Part shown: in pieces, positions 1 through 7,429 of the stretch | Layout of the letters: each line of letters starts with the position of its first letter | Position numbering within the stretch: the stretch's first letter is position 1 | Source: Kiloniella litopenaei | GTDB lineage: Bacteria; Pseudomonadota; Alphaproteobacteria; Kiloniellales; Kiloniellaceae | Length of the DNA: 64,000 nucleotides | NCBI RefSeq assembly: GCF_000982415.1 | Contig: NZ_LANI01000005.1 | Span: 124,001-188,000 of the forward strand | Direction of reading: 5' to 3' | Notes under the pieces: model-generated | Told to the model about the DNA's origin: nothing | Databases searched by the model: none | Seen by the model: the letters and a program-made list of their open reading frames with translations, nothing else | Program-made: the position numbers and the translations under genes

Positions 1-34
1 GAACCCACTTTTATTTTAAACTGAACTTACCAGA

Positions 35-64
35 AGCTGGCGGCTTGATAACAAACCGCCAGCT
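35..64 (-). terminator. Candidate hairpin downstream of pstS
   Basis: A 9-bp perfect inverted repeat (35-43 with 56-64, core AGCTGGCGG) with a 12-nt spacer lies just past the pstS stop. On the minus strand the hairpin is followed by only a loosely T-rich stretch, so it may be a terminator, or an attenuating or 3'-protective hairpin that lowers expression of downstream pst genes outside the window. Confidence 0.45.
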
Positions 65-86
65 TTCCAGATTAGTCTTTATAAGC

Positions 87-1124
87 TTACATGCTCAAAG
101 ATTGAAGACCACGGGCAGAGTTTTTAACCTGCTCACGATCAGCCGCAGGAAGCGGGATCAGGCCTTTGTCAGCAAGGTAACCTTCGTCACCCCAAGCATC
201 TTCGTTTGTGAAAGCGTTAACAAACTCTTGGATACCAGGTACAGAACCTACGTGCTCTTTTTTCACGTAGAAGTACAGGGAACGGGATACGCCGTAATCA
301 CCAGCAGCGATGTTTTCGAATGTTGGCTCAGCGCCATCTACGATGGAACCCTGAACTTTATCAGCATTCTGGTCAAGAAAACTGAAACCGAAAACACCCA
401 GAGCCTGTGGATTGGCTTCAAGCTTTTGAATGATCAGGTTGTCATTCTCGCCAGCTTCAACATAGGCACCATCTTCGCGGAGTGTGTGAGCGATTGCTTT
501 AAACGCTTTTTTGTCACTTTTACGAAGGGCTTTCAGGCTTTCAAATTTCTTTGCGCCGCCTTCCATTGCCAACTCAACAAATGCATCACGTGTACCGGAT
601 GTTGGTGGTGGGCCAAGAACTTCAATTTTGCTGTTTGGCAAGCTTGGGTCGATGTCGCTCCATTTCTGATATGGGTTGTCAACCAACTTACCGTCTACAG
701 GAACCTGCTTGGCAAGGGCCATGAAGATCTGTTTTTTCGTAAGAGTCAGACGGTCACTTTGTTTAGAGTTTGCAAGTACGATACCGTCAAAACCGATTTT
801 AACTTCTGTGATGGAAACACCATTTTTGGTGCATTTTTCATATTCAGAAGCTTTGATACGACGAGAAGCGTTTGTGATATCAGGGTGTTCAACGCCAACA
901 CCTGCACAGAAAAGCTTCATGCCACCGCCAGAACCGGTGCTTTCAACAACTGGAGTTTTGAAACCGGTTGTTTTACCGAATGTTTCAGCAACTGTTGTTG
1001 AGAATGGGAAAACTGTAGAAGAACCGACGATGCGGATCTGGTCGCGTGCTTGAGCAGCGCCAGCTACTGCCATCATCATTCCAGCTAGTGCTGTCGCAGT
1101 GAGAACTTTTTTAATCACGTTCAT
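87..1124 (-). CDS. pstS: Phosphate ABC transporter substrate-binding protein PstS
   Basis: Periplasmic phosphate-binding protein of the high-affinity Pst importer. The 345-aa product begins with a Sec signal peptide (basic MNVIKK, a hydrophobic stretch, cleavage expected after AGAAQA near residue 26). The mature part starts with the IVGSSTVFPF segment typical of PstS phosphate-binding loops and contains SGTRDAF-type loops near residue 180. The length matches the PstS-like family in alphaproteobacteria. It lies downstream of phoR on the same strand but is separated from it by a terminator, and it has Pho-box-like repeats of its own about 150-180 bp upstream. pstC, pstA and pstB would be expected beyond the left edge and are not visible. 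Start ATG 1124 fits the signal peptide. Confidence 0.95.
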   Translation of the reverse strand: MNVIKKVLTATALAGMMMAVAGAAQARDQIRIVGSSTVFPFSTTVAETFGKTTGFKTPVVESTGSGGGMKLFCAGVGVEHPDITNASRRIKASEYEKCTKNGVSITEVKIGFDGIVLANSKQSDRLTLTKKQIFMALAKQVPVDGKLVDNPYQKWSDIDPSLPNSKIEVLGPPPTSGTRDAFVELAMEGGAKKFESLKALRKSDKKAFKAIAHTLREDGAYVEAGENDNLIIQKLEANPQALGVFGFSFLDQNADKVQGSIVDGAEPTFENIAAGDYGVSRSLYFYVKKEHVGSVPGIQEFVNAFTNEDAWGDEGYLADKGLIPLPAADREQVKNSARGLQSLSM

Positions 1125-1276
1125 GTCTCCGCTATATAGCGTTAATAAATCTCAAGGTACGCATTCCCGGTTTTCCGGGATCCCCCTTGGTGTGAACTGT
1201 TTTTACTGCCACTGGGATAATATGCGCTGCCGATCATTCGGCGAGGCAAAACATATCGGGCTAGAGCTATAGTTCT

Positions 1277-1305
1277 GTGACTCTACTGTGACAGTTTTGT
1301 TACTC
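1277..1305 (-). promoter_or_regulatory. Pho-box-like repeats upstream of pstS
   Basis: Read on the minus strand, three 7-mers occur with exact 11-bp periodicity: GAGTAAC, CTGTCAC and GAGTCAC, each separated by 4 bp. This is the architecture of PhoB sites, whose 7-mer consensus is CTGTCAT. Because CTGTGACAG is nearly palindromic, the plus strand also reads as CTGTGAC repeats at the same spacing. The position, between the phoR terminator and pstS, fits PhoB-activated transcription of pstS. PhoB itself is not in the window. Confidence 0.7.
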
Positions 1306-1380
1306 ATGTTTAGGTGAAAAAACGAGTAAGTTTAAAATATATTTAGTTTAAGTCATTAATATATAAGAAAATATTTTTAA

Positions 1381-1414
1381 AAATAAAAAAGATCCCAAGA
1401 AAATTCCGGGATCT
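1381..1414 (-). terminator. Rho-independent terminator of phoR
   Basis: A perfect 7-bp stem AGATCCC/GGGATCT (1390-1396 with 1408-1414) is followed on the minus strand by a T6 run and further T-rich sequence. It ends the phoR transcript before the pstS promoter region. Confidence 0.8.
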
Positions 1415-1467
1415 CTTAATTTGAAGCTTTTGTTAAATAACCCAATCTTTATCAAGAATGTCTAGGG

Positions 1468-2922
1468 TCAGAAATTAACTTCGTTGATATTAATTGGTTT
1501 GCGTTGTCCCTCTGTAATCGCTGCTTGAGGTAAGTAAACTGTAAATGTTGATCCACGTCCAACTTCACTGTCGATAGTTAGAACACCGCGATGACGGTTG
1601 ACGATGTGTTTTACAATAGCAAGGCCGAGGCCTGTGCCGCCGAGTTCTCGTGATCTTGCGGCATCAACACGATAAAAACGTTCTGTCAGGCGCGGTATGT
1701 GTTCGCGGGGAATGCCGTCGCCTTGATCAATGATAGATATTGCCACGGAAGGTCTGCCAAGGCGTCGCATACCCTGGCTTCCCGGGCCATATGATTTACA
1801 ACGAATCGTCACGGTTGTACCTTGGTGTCCGTATTTAACCGCATTCTCCAGAAGGTTTTGAAAGACTTGTGTCAATGCTTCCAGATCGCCAAGAACGGAA
1901 ATAACGTCATCCATATCACGGCGAATGGTAATGTTTTTACTTTCAATCTGGGTGTGCAGGCCTTCAATAATTGTTGTGATGGCTTCACCTAGGTCGGTCA
2001 CACTTGTTGGTGGTGTATGTTCTAATAGCTCGATTTTTGACAATGACAATAAATCAGAAACAAGGCGCGACATGCGTTCTGATTGATCTTGCATGATCTT
2101 GAGGAATTTTTGCTGTGCATCTGGATCGTCTTTGGCTGGTCCCTTGAGCGTTTCAATGAATCCCATAAGGCTCGCTAGTGGCGTTTTTAATTCATGACTG
2201 ACGTTTGCCACAAAATCTTCCCGCATCTGTTCCACGCGCTTTGCCGAGGTGAGATCGTGAAGACTGATAATAACTTTTGTGCCATCCCAGGTTTGTTCGG
2301 GCATGCGGGCGATTCGTGCCTGGAGATAGCGTTCAACTCTTCCGTGGATTTTGAAGTCAACAAACCTGGAAATGTCTTTTTGGCTTTTTTCCAGCTCGTC
2401 AATGGTGTTGAGGATAGATGGGTTTCTCAAGACTGTTGAAAGCTCTTTTCCGGCTAACTGATCTTCGAATATTGTTTCGGCGGCGGGATTGCCTCGAATA
2501 ATCTTTCGTTTGCTTCCTAGCATGATCAGGGGATCAGGCAGAGAACGCAGTATTGCTTCGTTTCCATCCGTGACATCTTCAAGCTGGCGTCTGTATTGCT
2601 GTCTTTCCTGGGCCATTCGAGACAAGGTCGAATTTAGCTCTGGGTACAGAAAGCTGCCAACCGCAGATGGTGGTTCAGGTAGGGTATCGCGACCTTTCAG
2701 TTGTCGAAGGGCAGTAATGTATTCTTTAAGGCGTTCGACATGACTGTAGTGGCTATTCAGAATATAGCCTGTGCCAACCAGTATCAGTAGACCCGATATT
2801 AAGGCTGCTTGCCATGCAATCAGATGAAGAATGACGAGTGCAAACAGGACGGCAATGGTCGGGGATGATAAAATGAGAGACGACGTAAATAGTCGATTAT
2901 ATTTGTCCTGGCGAACTGGCAT
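1468..2922 (-). CDS. phoR: Phosphate regulon sensor histidine kinase PhoR
   Basis: Membrane sensor kinase that phosphorylates PhoB during phosphate limitation. The 484-aa product has two hydrophobic segments near residues 15-55 with little periplasmic sequence between them, as in PhoR, then a PAS-like region (about 110-220, SLPDPLIMLGSKRKIIRGN). The HisKA H-box is VSHELKTPLASL with its phospho-accepting His near residue 243. The catalytic ATPase domain shows an N-box (NLLENAVKYG), a G1 box (DQGDGIP) and a GTGLGLAIV box. The position directly upstream of pstS supports PhoR over a generic kinase. No partner response regulator gene is seen in the window. Confidence 0.9.
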   Translation of the reverse strand: MPVRQDKYNRLFTSSLILSSPTIAVLFALVILHLIAWQAALISGLLILVGTGYILNSHYSHVERLKEYITALRQLKGRDTLPEPPSAVGSFLYPELNSTLSRMAQERQQYRRQLEDVTDGNEAILRSLPDPLIMLGSKRKIIRGNPAAETIFEDQLAGKELSTVLRNPSILNTIDELEKSQKDISRFVDFKIHGRVERYLQARIARMPEQTWDGTKVIISLHDLTSAKRVEQMREDFVANVSHELKTPLASLMGFIETLKGPAKDDPDAQQKFLKIMQDQSERMSRLVSDLLSLSKIELLEHTPPTSVTDLGEAITTIIEGLHTQIESKNITIRRDMDDVISVLGDLEALTQVFQNLLENAVKYGHQGTTVTIRCKSYGPGSQGMRRLGRPSVAISIIDQGDGIPREHIPRLTERFYRVDAARSRELGGTGLGLAIVKHIVNRHRGVLTIDSEVGRGSTFTVYLPQAAITEGQRKPININEVNF

Positions 2923-3030
2923 GTTGACCCGATTGTGTTAGCAAGTAATACGAAAAGTTAGATAGTGTTTCCGGTTATACTTAACTTGCCTTCATGACAG
3001 TTTGAAGACGCTTATGAAAATCGTTTTAAA

Positions 3031-3068
3031 ACAGTGGCTTCTGGTTGTTCAAATCCAGAAGCCACTGT
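3031..3068 (-). terminator. Strong terminator hairpin after maeB
   Basis: A 14-bp perfect inverted repeat (ACAGTGGCTTCTGG at 3031-3044 with its complement at 3055-3068) and a 10-nt loop, followed on the minus strand by TTTTAAAA. It lies 42 bp past the maeB stop and separates maeB from phoR. Confidence 0.8.
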
Positions 3069-3109
3069 GCATTTCATGAAACCGTAACAAATAACGTCAA
3101 TTTTTTAAA

Positions 3110-5401
3110 TCAGAGAAAAGGTTCTTCCATCTCATTTGTAATTGACTCATAGGCGCCAAGTGCCGCCATTGTTACCAGATCAGTGACGGTTGCCCCCATA
3201 GGAACGATCTGTACGGGTTTTTCCAGACCAACCAACATAGGACCGATGACCGCCGTGCTGCCGCCAGCCTTTTGAATTAGTTTGGTTGTAATGTTTGCAG
3301 AATGCAGCGCAGGCATGATCAGAATATTTGCAGGTCCTGTCAGGCGAGAGAAGGGGAACAGCCTTTGTTGAAGCTCAAAATCCAATGCGAGATTGGCTTG
3401 CATTTCGCCTTCGTATTCGAAGCTGACATTCATGGTATCAAGTACAGAAACCGCACGTCTGATCCGTGTTGTCGTCTCGCGTGTCGGGTTGCCGAAGTTT
3501 GAGAAGCTCAAAAAGGCGACGCGTGGCTCATAGCCCATTGCCTGAACATGAGAAGCCGCCTGAACAGCGATGTCAGCTAGTTGTTCGGATGATGGAACTT
3601 CGTTCACAGATGTATCGGCAACGAATATCGCCTTTCCATCGATGATCATCATGGACATACCCATGGCACGTTTGCCCGGTTTGCAGTTAATAGCCCGCAT
3701 AGCGTCATCAAGTGATACTGCAAAGCTGCGGGTGAGACCCGTAACCATGGCATCTGCAATACCATCTGTTACAAGACAGGATGCAAAGATATTTCTGTTC
3801 TGATTAACCATGCGTTGGCAATCACGATAGAGCTTACCTTTGCGTTGCAAGCGATTGTATACATAATCGGTATAGCGTTCACGATGTTCGGAAATACTGG
3901 CGTTATGAATTTCGATAAAGTCGCCATTGATACCGAGACGTTGCATCGTGTTTTTGATGGTTTCTTCGCGTCCAACCAATAGTGGCGTACCATAGCCGGC
4001 ATTGTAATAGGTTACTGCCGCGCGAATGGCTGATTCTTCTTCACCTTCGGCAAAGACAACTCGTTTTGGATTACTGCGGACTTTTTGGGCAATACGCATA
4101 AAGGTTGTTGCCGCCGGGTCCAGGCGGGCAGAAAGTTCGCGTTCATAGGCATCAAGGTCTTCGATATTTTTACCGGCAACACCACTTTCCATTGCAGCTT
4201 CAGCAACGGCCCGTGGGATAACAGCCACAAGGCGAGGATCAAAGGGGGCCGGAATAATGTAGTCCCGCCCATATTTGAGTTGTCTGCCTGCATAGGCCTT
4301 GCCTACTTCGTCGGGAACGTCCTCTTGTGCCAGTTCGGCCAAGGCCTTTGCCGCAGCTACTTTCATTTCCATGTTAATGCTGGATGCGCGGACATCAAGG
4401 GCGCCACGGAAGATGTAAGGAAAGCCGAGAACGTTGTTAACCTGGTTCGGGTAATCGGAACGTCCGGTCGCGATAATGGCATCATCCCGGACTTTAGCGA
4501 CCTCTTCCGGGGTAATTTCAGGGTCCGGGTTAGCCATGGCAAAGATGATTGGGTTTGGCGCCATGCTTTTGATCATGTCGTTGGTAAATGCCCCTTTAAC
4601 AGAAAGGCCAAAAACCACATCGGCGCTGTTCATCGCATCTTCCAGAGTACGATCATCTGTCGGCACAGCGTGGGCAGATTTCCATTGGTTCATGCCTTCT
4701 TCGCGCCCTTGGTAAATCACGCCTTTTGTATCACAAAGCAAAATATTTTCATGGGGAACACCCAGTGCTTTGACAAGTTCAGTACAGGCAATACCCGCGG
4801 ATCCCGCACCGTTTACCACCATCTTGATTTTCTTTAGGTCTTTGCCAGTGATATCAATCGCGCTTAACAGACCGGCTGCGGCGATAATTGCTGTTCCGTG
4901 CTGGTCATCATGGAAAACCGGAATATCCAAAAGCTCTTGCAGCCTCTGTTCGATGATAAAGCATTCCGGGGCCTTGATATCTTCCAGATTGATGCCACCG
5001 AATGATTTGCCCAAAAAGCGGACGCAGTTGACAAACTCGTCAACATTTTCTGTATCAACCTCAAGATCAATACCATCGACATCGGCAAAGCGTTTGAAGA
5101 GAACGGCTTTACCTTCCATCACTGGTTTTGACCCCAATGCACCAAGGTTACCAAGTCCGAGTACAGCAGTACCGTTTGAAATTACGGCAACAAGGTTTCC
5201 CTTGGCGGTGTAGTCGTAGGCTGCTGCCGGGTTTTTGGCGATTTCCAAACAGGGTACGGCAACTCCAGGAGAATAGGCGAGGGATAAATCTCGTTGTGTT
5301 GTGAGGGGTTTGGTTGCCTTGATTTCCAGTTTTCCGGGACGTCCCGAGGCATGAAAGTCCAGCGCATCTGCGTCGGTGGTTCGGGAATTGTGCTTAGGCA
5401 C
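3110..5401 (-). CDS. maeB: NADP-dependent malic enzyme with C-terminal phosphotransacetylase-like domain
   Basis: Oxidative decarboxylation of malate to pyruvate, supplying NADPH and pyruvate during growth on C4 acids. The 763-aa product matches the large MaeB architecture: an N-terminal malic domain (about 1-160, with LAYSPGVAVPCLEI and VFHDDQHGTA), an NAD(P)-binding Rossmann domain (about 165-400, VVNGAGSAGIAC), and a C-terminal PTA-like domain (about 430-763, MRIAQKVRSNPKRVVFAEGE), usually regulatory rather than catalytic in this family. The start is GTG 5401, preceded by GGAGAG at a suitable distance. It is monocistronic, ends at a strong hairpin and is divergent from the next sensor kinase. 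Confidence 0.95.
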   Translation of the reverse strand: MPKHNSRTTDADALDFHASGRPGKLEIKATKPLTTQRDLSLAYSPGVAVPCLEIAKNPAAAYDYTAKGNLVAVISNGTAVLGLGNLGALGSKPVMEGKAVLFKRFADVDGIDLEVDTENVDEFVNCVRFLGKSFGGINLEDIKAPECFIIEQRLQELLDIPVFHDDQHGTAIIAAAGLLSAIDITGKDLKKIKMVVNGAGSAGIACTELVKALGVPHENILLCDTKGVIYQGREEGMNQWKSAHAVPTDDRTLEDAMNSADVVFGLSVKGAFTNDMIKSMAPNPIIFAMANPDPEITPEEVAKVRDDAIIATGRSDYPNQVNNVLGFPYIFRGALDVRASSINMEMKVAAAKALAELAQEDVPDEVGKAYAGRQLKYGRDYIIPAPFDPRLVAVIPRAVAEAAMESGVAGKNIEDLDAYERELSARLDPAATTFMRIAQKVRSNPKRVVFAEGEEESAIRAAVTYYNAGYGTPLLVGREETIKNTMQRLGINGDFIEIHNASISEHRERYTDYVYNRLQRKGKLYRDCQRMVNQNRNIFASCLVTDGIADAMVTGLTRSFAVSLDDAMRAINCKPGKRAMGMSMMIIDGKAIFVADTSVNEVPSSEQLADIAVQAASHVQAMGYEPRVAFLSFSNFGNPTRETTTRIRRAVSVLDTMNVSFEYEGEMQANLALDFELQQRLFPFSRLTGPANILIMPALHSANITTKLIQKAGGSTAVIGPMLVGLEKPVQIVPMGATVTDLVTMAALGAYESITNEMEEPFL

Positions 5402-5818
5402 GAGTCTGCTCTCCGCTATTAGAATAAATAAGTGTCGTCATCAGGGTGATTTAGGTCTTTTTTTGATATGAATAAAACCTGTTAAGCGGTTCTTGGGGAT
5501 ATACTGCATTGCAAAAAAGCCAATGGGAAGAGAAATTGTTCAAAAAAGTCCCTGTTGAGCTAATTAAATTAGCAATATGTGACGCTCATTGTTTTCACCA
5601 ACGCGAAATAAGGGTAAAAGAAATAAGCAAATCGCGTTTTGATAAGAGAGAGTTAAGTAATTCTGTCTTATTGTTGAAAAGATCTTCTCTTGAGTGTGGA
5701 TAGAAGAAAGCATTTAATCTTTGTTGATAAATTACTTGGCATTGGCTCGGAATATTTATGCAGACTCTTTCACGACGATATAAAGCCCTGATGATGGGGT
5801 TCTTAGCGTTAAATTTTA
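5402..5818. other. Divergent intergenic region between maeB and a sensor kinase
   Basis: About 417 bp of AT-rich sequence that must hold the promoters of both divergent genes. A 64-codon open frame (5509-5703, TTG start) lies inside but has no convincing ribosome binding site or recognisable sequence. No clear sigma-70 pair, operator palindrome or RNA structure was found by eye. Confidence 0.4.
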
Positions 5819-7294
5819 TTGAGTGTCCAATTGATCAACAAAGTGCCTTTGTGGATTTTGCCGATGTTTAAACCTGCAAAAACCATTAATGCCAAATTAT
5901 TATACCTTATTGTCCCTGCTGTTCTTATCGCCACGATGGTCGAATCCTTTGTTGATAGCTATCTGGATTTCGAAGAAGAGCAGACCATGGTTTCCGAACA
6001 GTGGCAGAATCTGGCAACGACCCAGGCCAATGTTGTTTCAGGGTATCTTTGGAATTTTGACCTGGAAGCGATTGATTCCCATTTGGGTAGTCTCGTTGAG
6101 TTTTCCGAAGTTTACAGGGCCGAGGTCTACGACGAAAAGGATAACTTGATAGCGAAAAAGGAAGTTGCTGATAAAATTTTACAAACTCATAGAAGCTATA
6201 CTCTTGATATTGTCTACGAAGATCCTTTTGTTAACCGAAAGATAGGTAAATTTATTCTTGTTGTTGCCTACACGGATATAAAAACAAAGTTATGGAACAA
6301 TTTTGTTGATGAAATCCCCGAGGGTATCCTGTTGGTTTTTGGTCTGTCCGGGGTTCTTTTCTTTGCAACCCGACGATATTTAATCAAACCAATACAGGAT
6401 CTTGGCCAAGGTTTCGCGTCTTTTGACAAGCAGGAACTTCGCCATAAAATTCCGGTAAAATCAGAAGATGAAGTTGGCGACCTTATTGAAGGTTACAACC
6501 GAATGATTGATAAGTTGGAACAGCACGAAAAGCAGCAATTGATTTATGTGCAAGGGTTGGAAGCGGCTAATCGGGCCAAGACCTACTTCCTGGCGAATAT
6601 GAGCCACGAATTGCGCACGCCCTTGAATGCGATCATCGGCTTTTCAGAAATGATCAAGTACGAAATGCTCGGGAAGATTGAGGAGCCGCGCTATAAGGCC
6701 TATGCAGAGGATATATACAGCAGTGGGTCGTTGTTGTTGGAAATTATCAACGACATTCTCGACATGTCAAAGATTGAAGCGGGTGAGCTAAGTCTGGTTG
6801 AAGAAGTTGTTGATATTGAAGAGGCTGTGTCTGCTTGCCTGAAAATTGTCAATAATCGTGCTGAACGTAACCATATAACGCTGAAATCAAACGTTAGTCC
6901 CGATTGCCCTTATCTTCTCGGGGATAACACCAGGTTGCGACAACTGTTACTGAACTTGTTGAGTAATGCGGTGAAGTTCACGGCCGAAGGCGGAGAGGTT
7001 GTTTTATCTGCATGGCTGAACGAGAAAACCCAAATAGTTATCTCGGTTGAAGATACTGGGATCGGTATTCCAAGGGAAAAAATCAAAGAAGTCCTTAAGC
7101 CTTTTATTCAGGTGGATAGCCACCTTACGCGTCAACACGAAGGCACTGGTTTAGGGCTACCTTTATCTAAAACTTTGATGGAATTACACGATGGCGAACT
7201 CATTTTAGAAAGTGAGTTTAACAAAGGGACTAAAGTTACTTTGGTCTTTCCATCCAAGCGTACAGATATGAGTGTGAAAAAGCGGGCAAACTGA
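5819..7294 (+). CDS. Membrane sensor histidine kinase (HAMP, HisKA, HATPase_c)
   Basis: Hybrid-less sensor kinase of unknown signal. The 491-aa product has a first membrane segment (about residues 27-48), a periplasmic sensor region of about 120 residues, a second membrane segment (LLVFGLSGVLFFA), a HAMP linker, an H-box (MSHELRTPLNAIIGF), and an ATPase domain with LLNLLSNAVKF, VEDTGIGIP and GTGLGLPLS boxes. There is no receiver domain, and no response regulator gene lies nearby, so the partner is encoded elsewhere. The start is uncertain: TTG 5819 gives the full frame, and ATG 5864 (MFKPAKT) would still keep both membrane segments. Neither has a strong Shine-Dalgarno sequence. Confidence 0.85.
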   Translation: MSVQLINKVPLWILPMFKPAKTINAKLLYLIVPAVLIATMVESFVDSYLDFEEEQTMVSEQWQNLATTQANVVSGYLWNFDLEAIDSHLGSLVEFSEVYRAEVYDEKDNLIAKKEVADKILQTHRSYTLDIVYEDPFVNRKIGKFILVVAYTDIKTKLWNNFVDEIPEGILLVFGLSGVLFFATRRYLIKPIQDLGQGFASFDKQELRHKIPVKSEDEVGDLIEGYNRMIDKLEQHEKQQLIYVQGLEAANRAKTYFLANMSHELRTPLNAIIGFSEMIKYEMLGKIEEPRYKAYAEDIYSSGSLLLEIINDILDMSKIEAGELSLVEEVVDIEEAVSACLKIVNNRAERNHITLKSNVSPDCPYLLGDNTRLRQLLLNLLSNAVKFTAEGGEVVLSAWLNEKTQIVISVEDTGIGIPREKIKEVLKPFIQVDSHLTRQHEGTGLGLPLSKTLMELHDGELILESEFNKGTKVTLVFPSKRTDMSVKKRAN

Positions 7295-7429
7295 GTCCCT
7301 GACAGCCCAGAGATAGTCCAGAGACAACCCAGAAATTTTAAATTGAAAATAGAGTAAGCATTCTTTGCTCGGCAATGTGAGTGTGTTATTTTCCCCACCC
7401 TGTTTTCTTTTTTAGAGTATTGTCTTTCT

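Noticed and set aside
45-1001. 318-codon open frame opposite pstS
   Set aside because: It is fully antisense to a strongly supported pstS, has no ribosome binding site or recognisable domain, and its composition follows the complementary codons.
4085-4837. 250-codon open frame opposite maeB
   Set aside because: It lies entirely within maeB on the other strand with no family-like features; long antisense frames are expected in such genes.
5509-5703. 64-codon frame in the maeB-kinase gap
   Set aside because: TTG start without a convincing ribosome binding site, no recognisable protein sequence, and located where promoters are expected.
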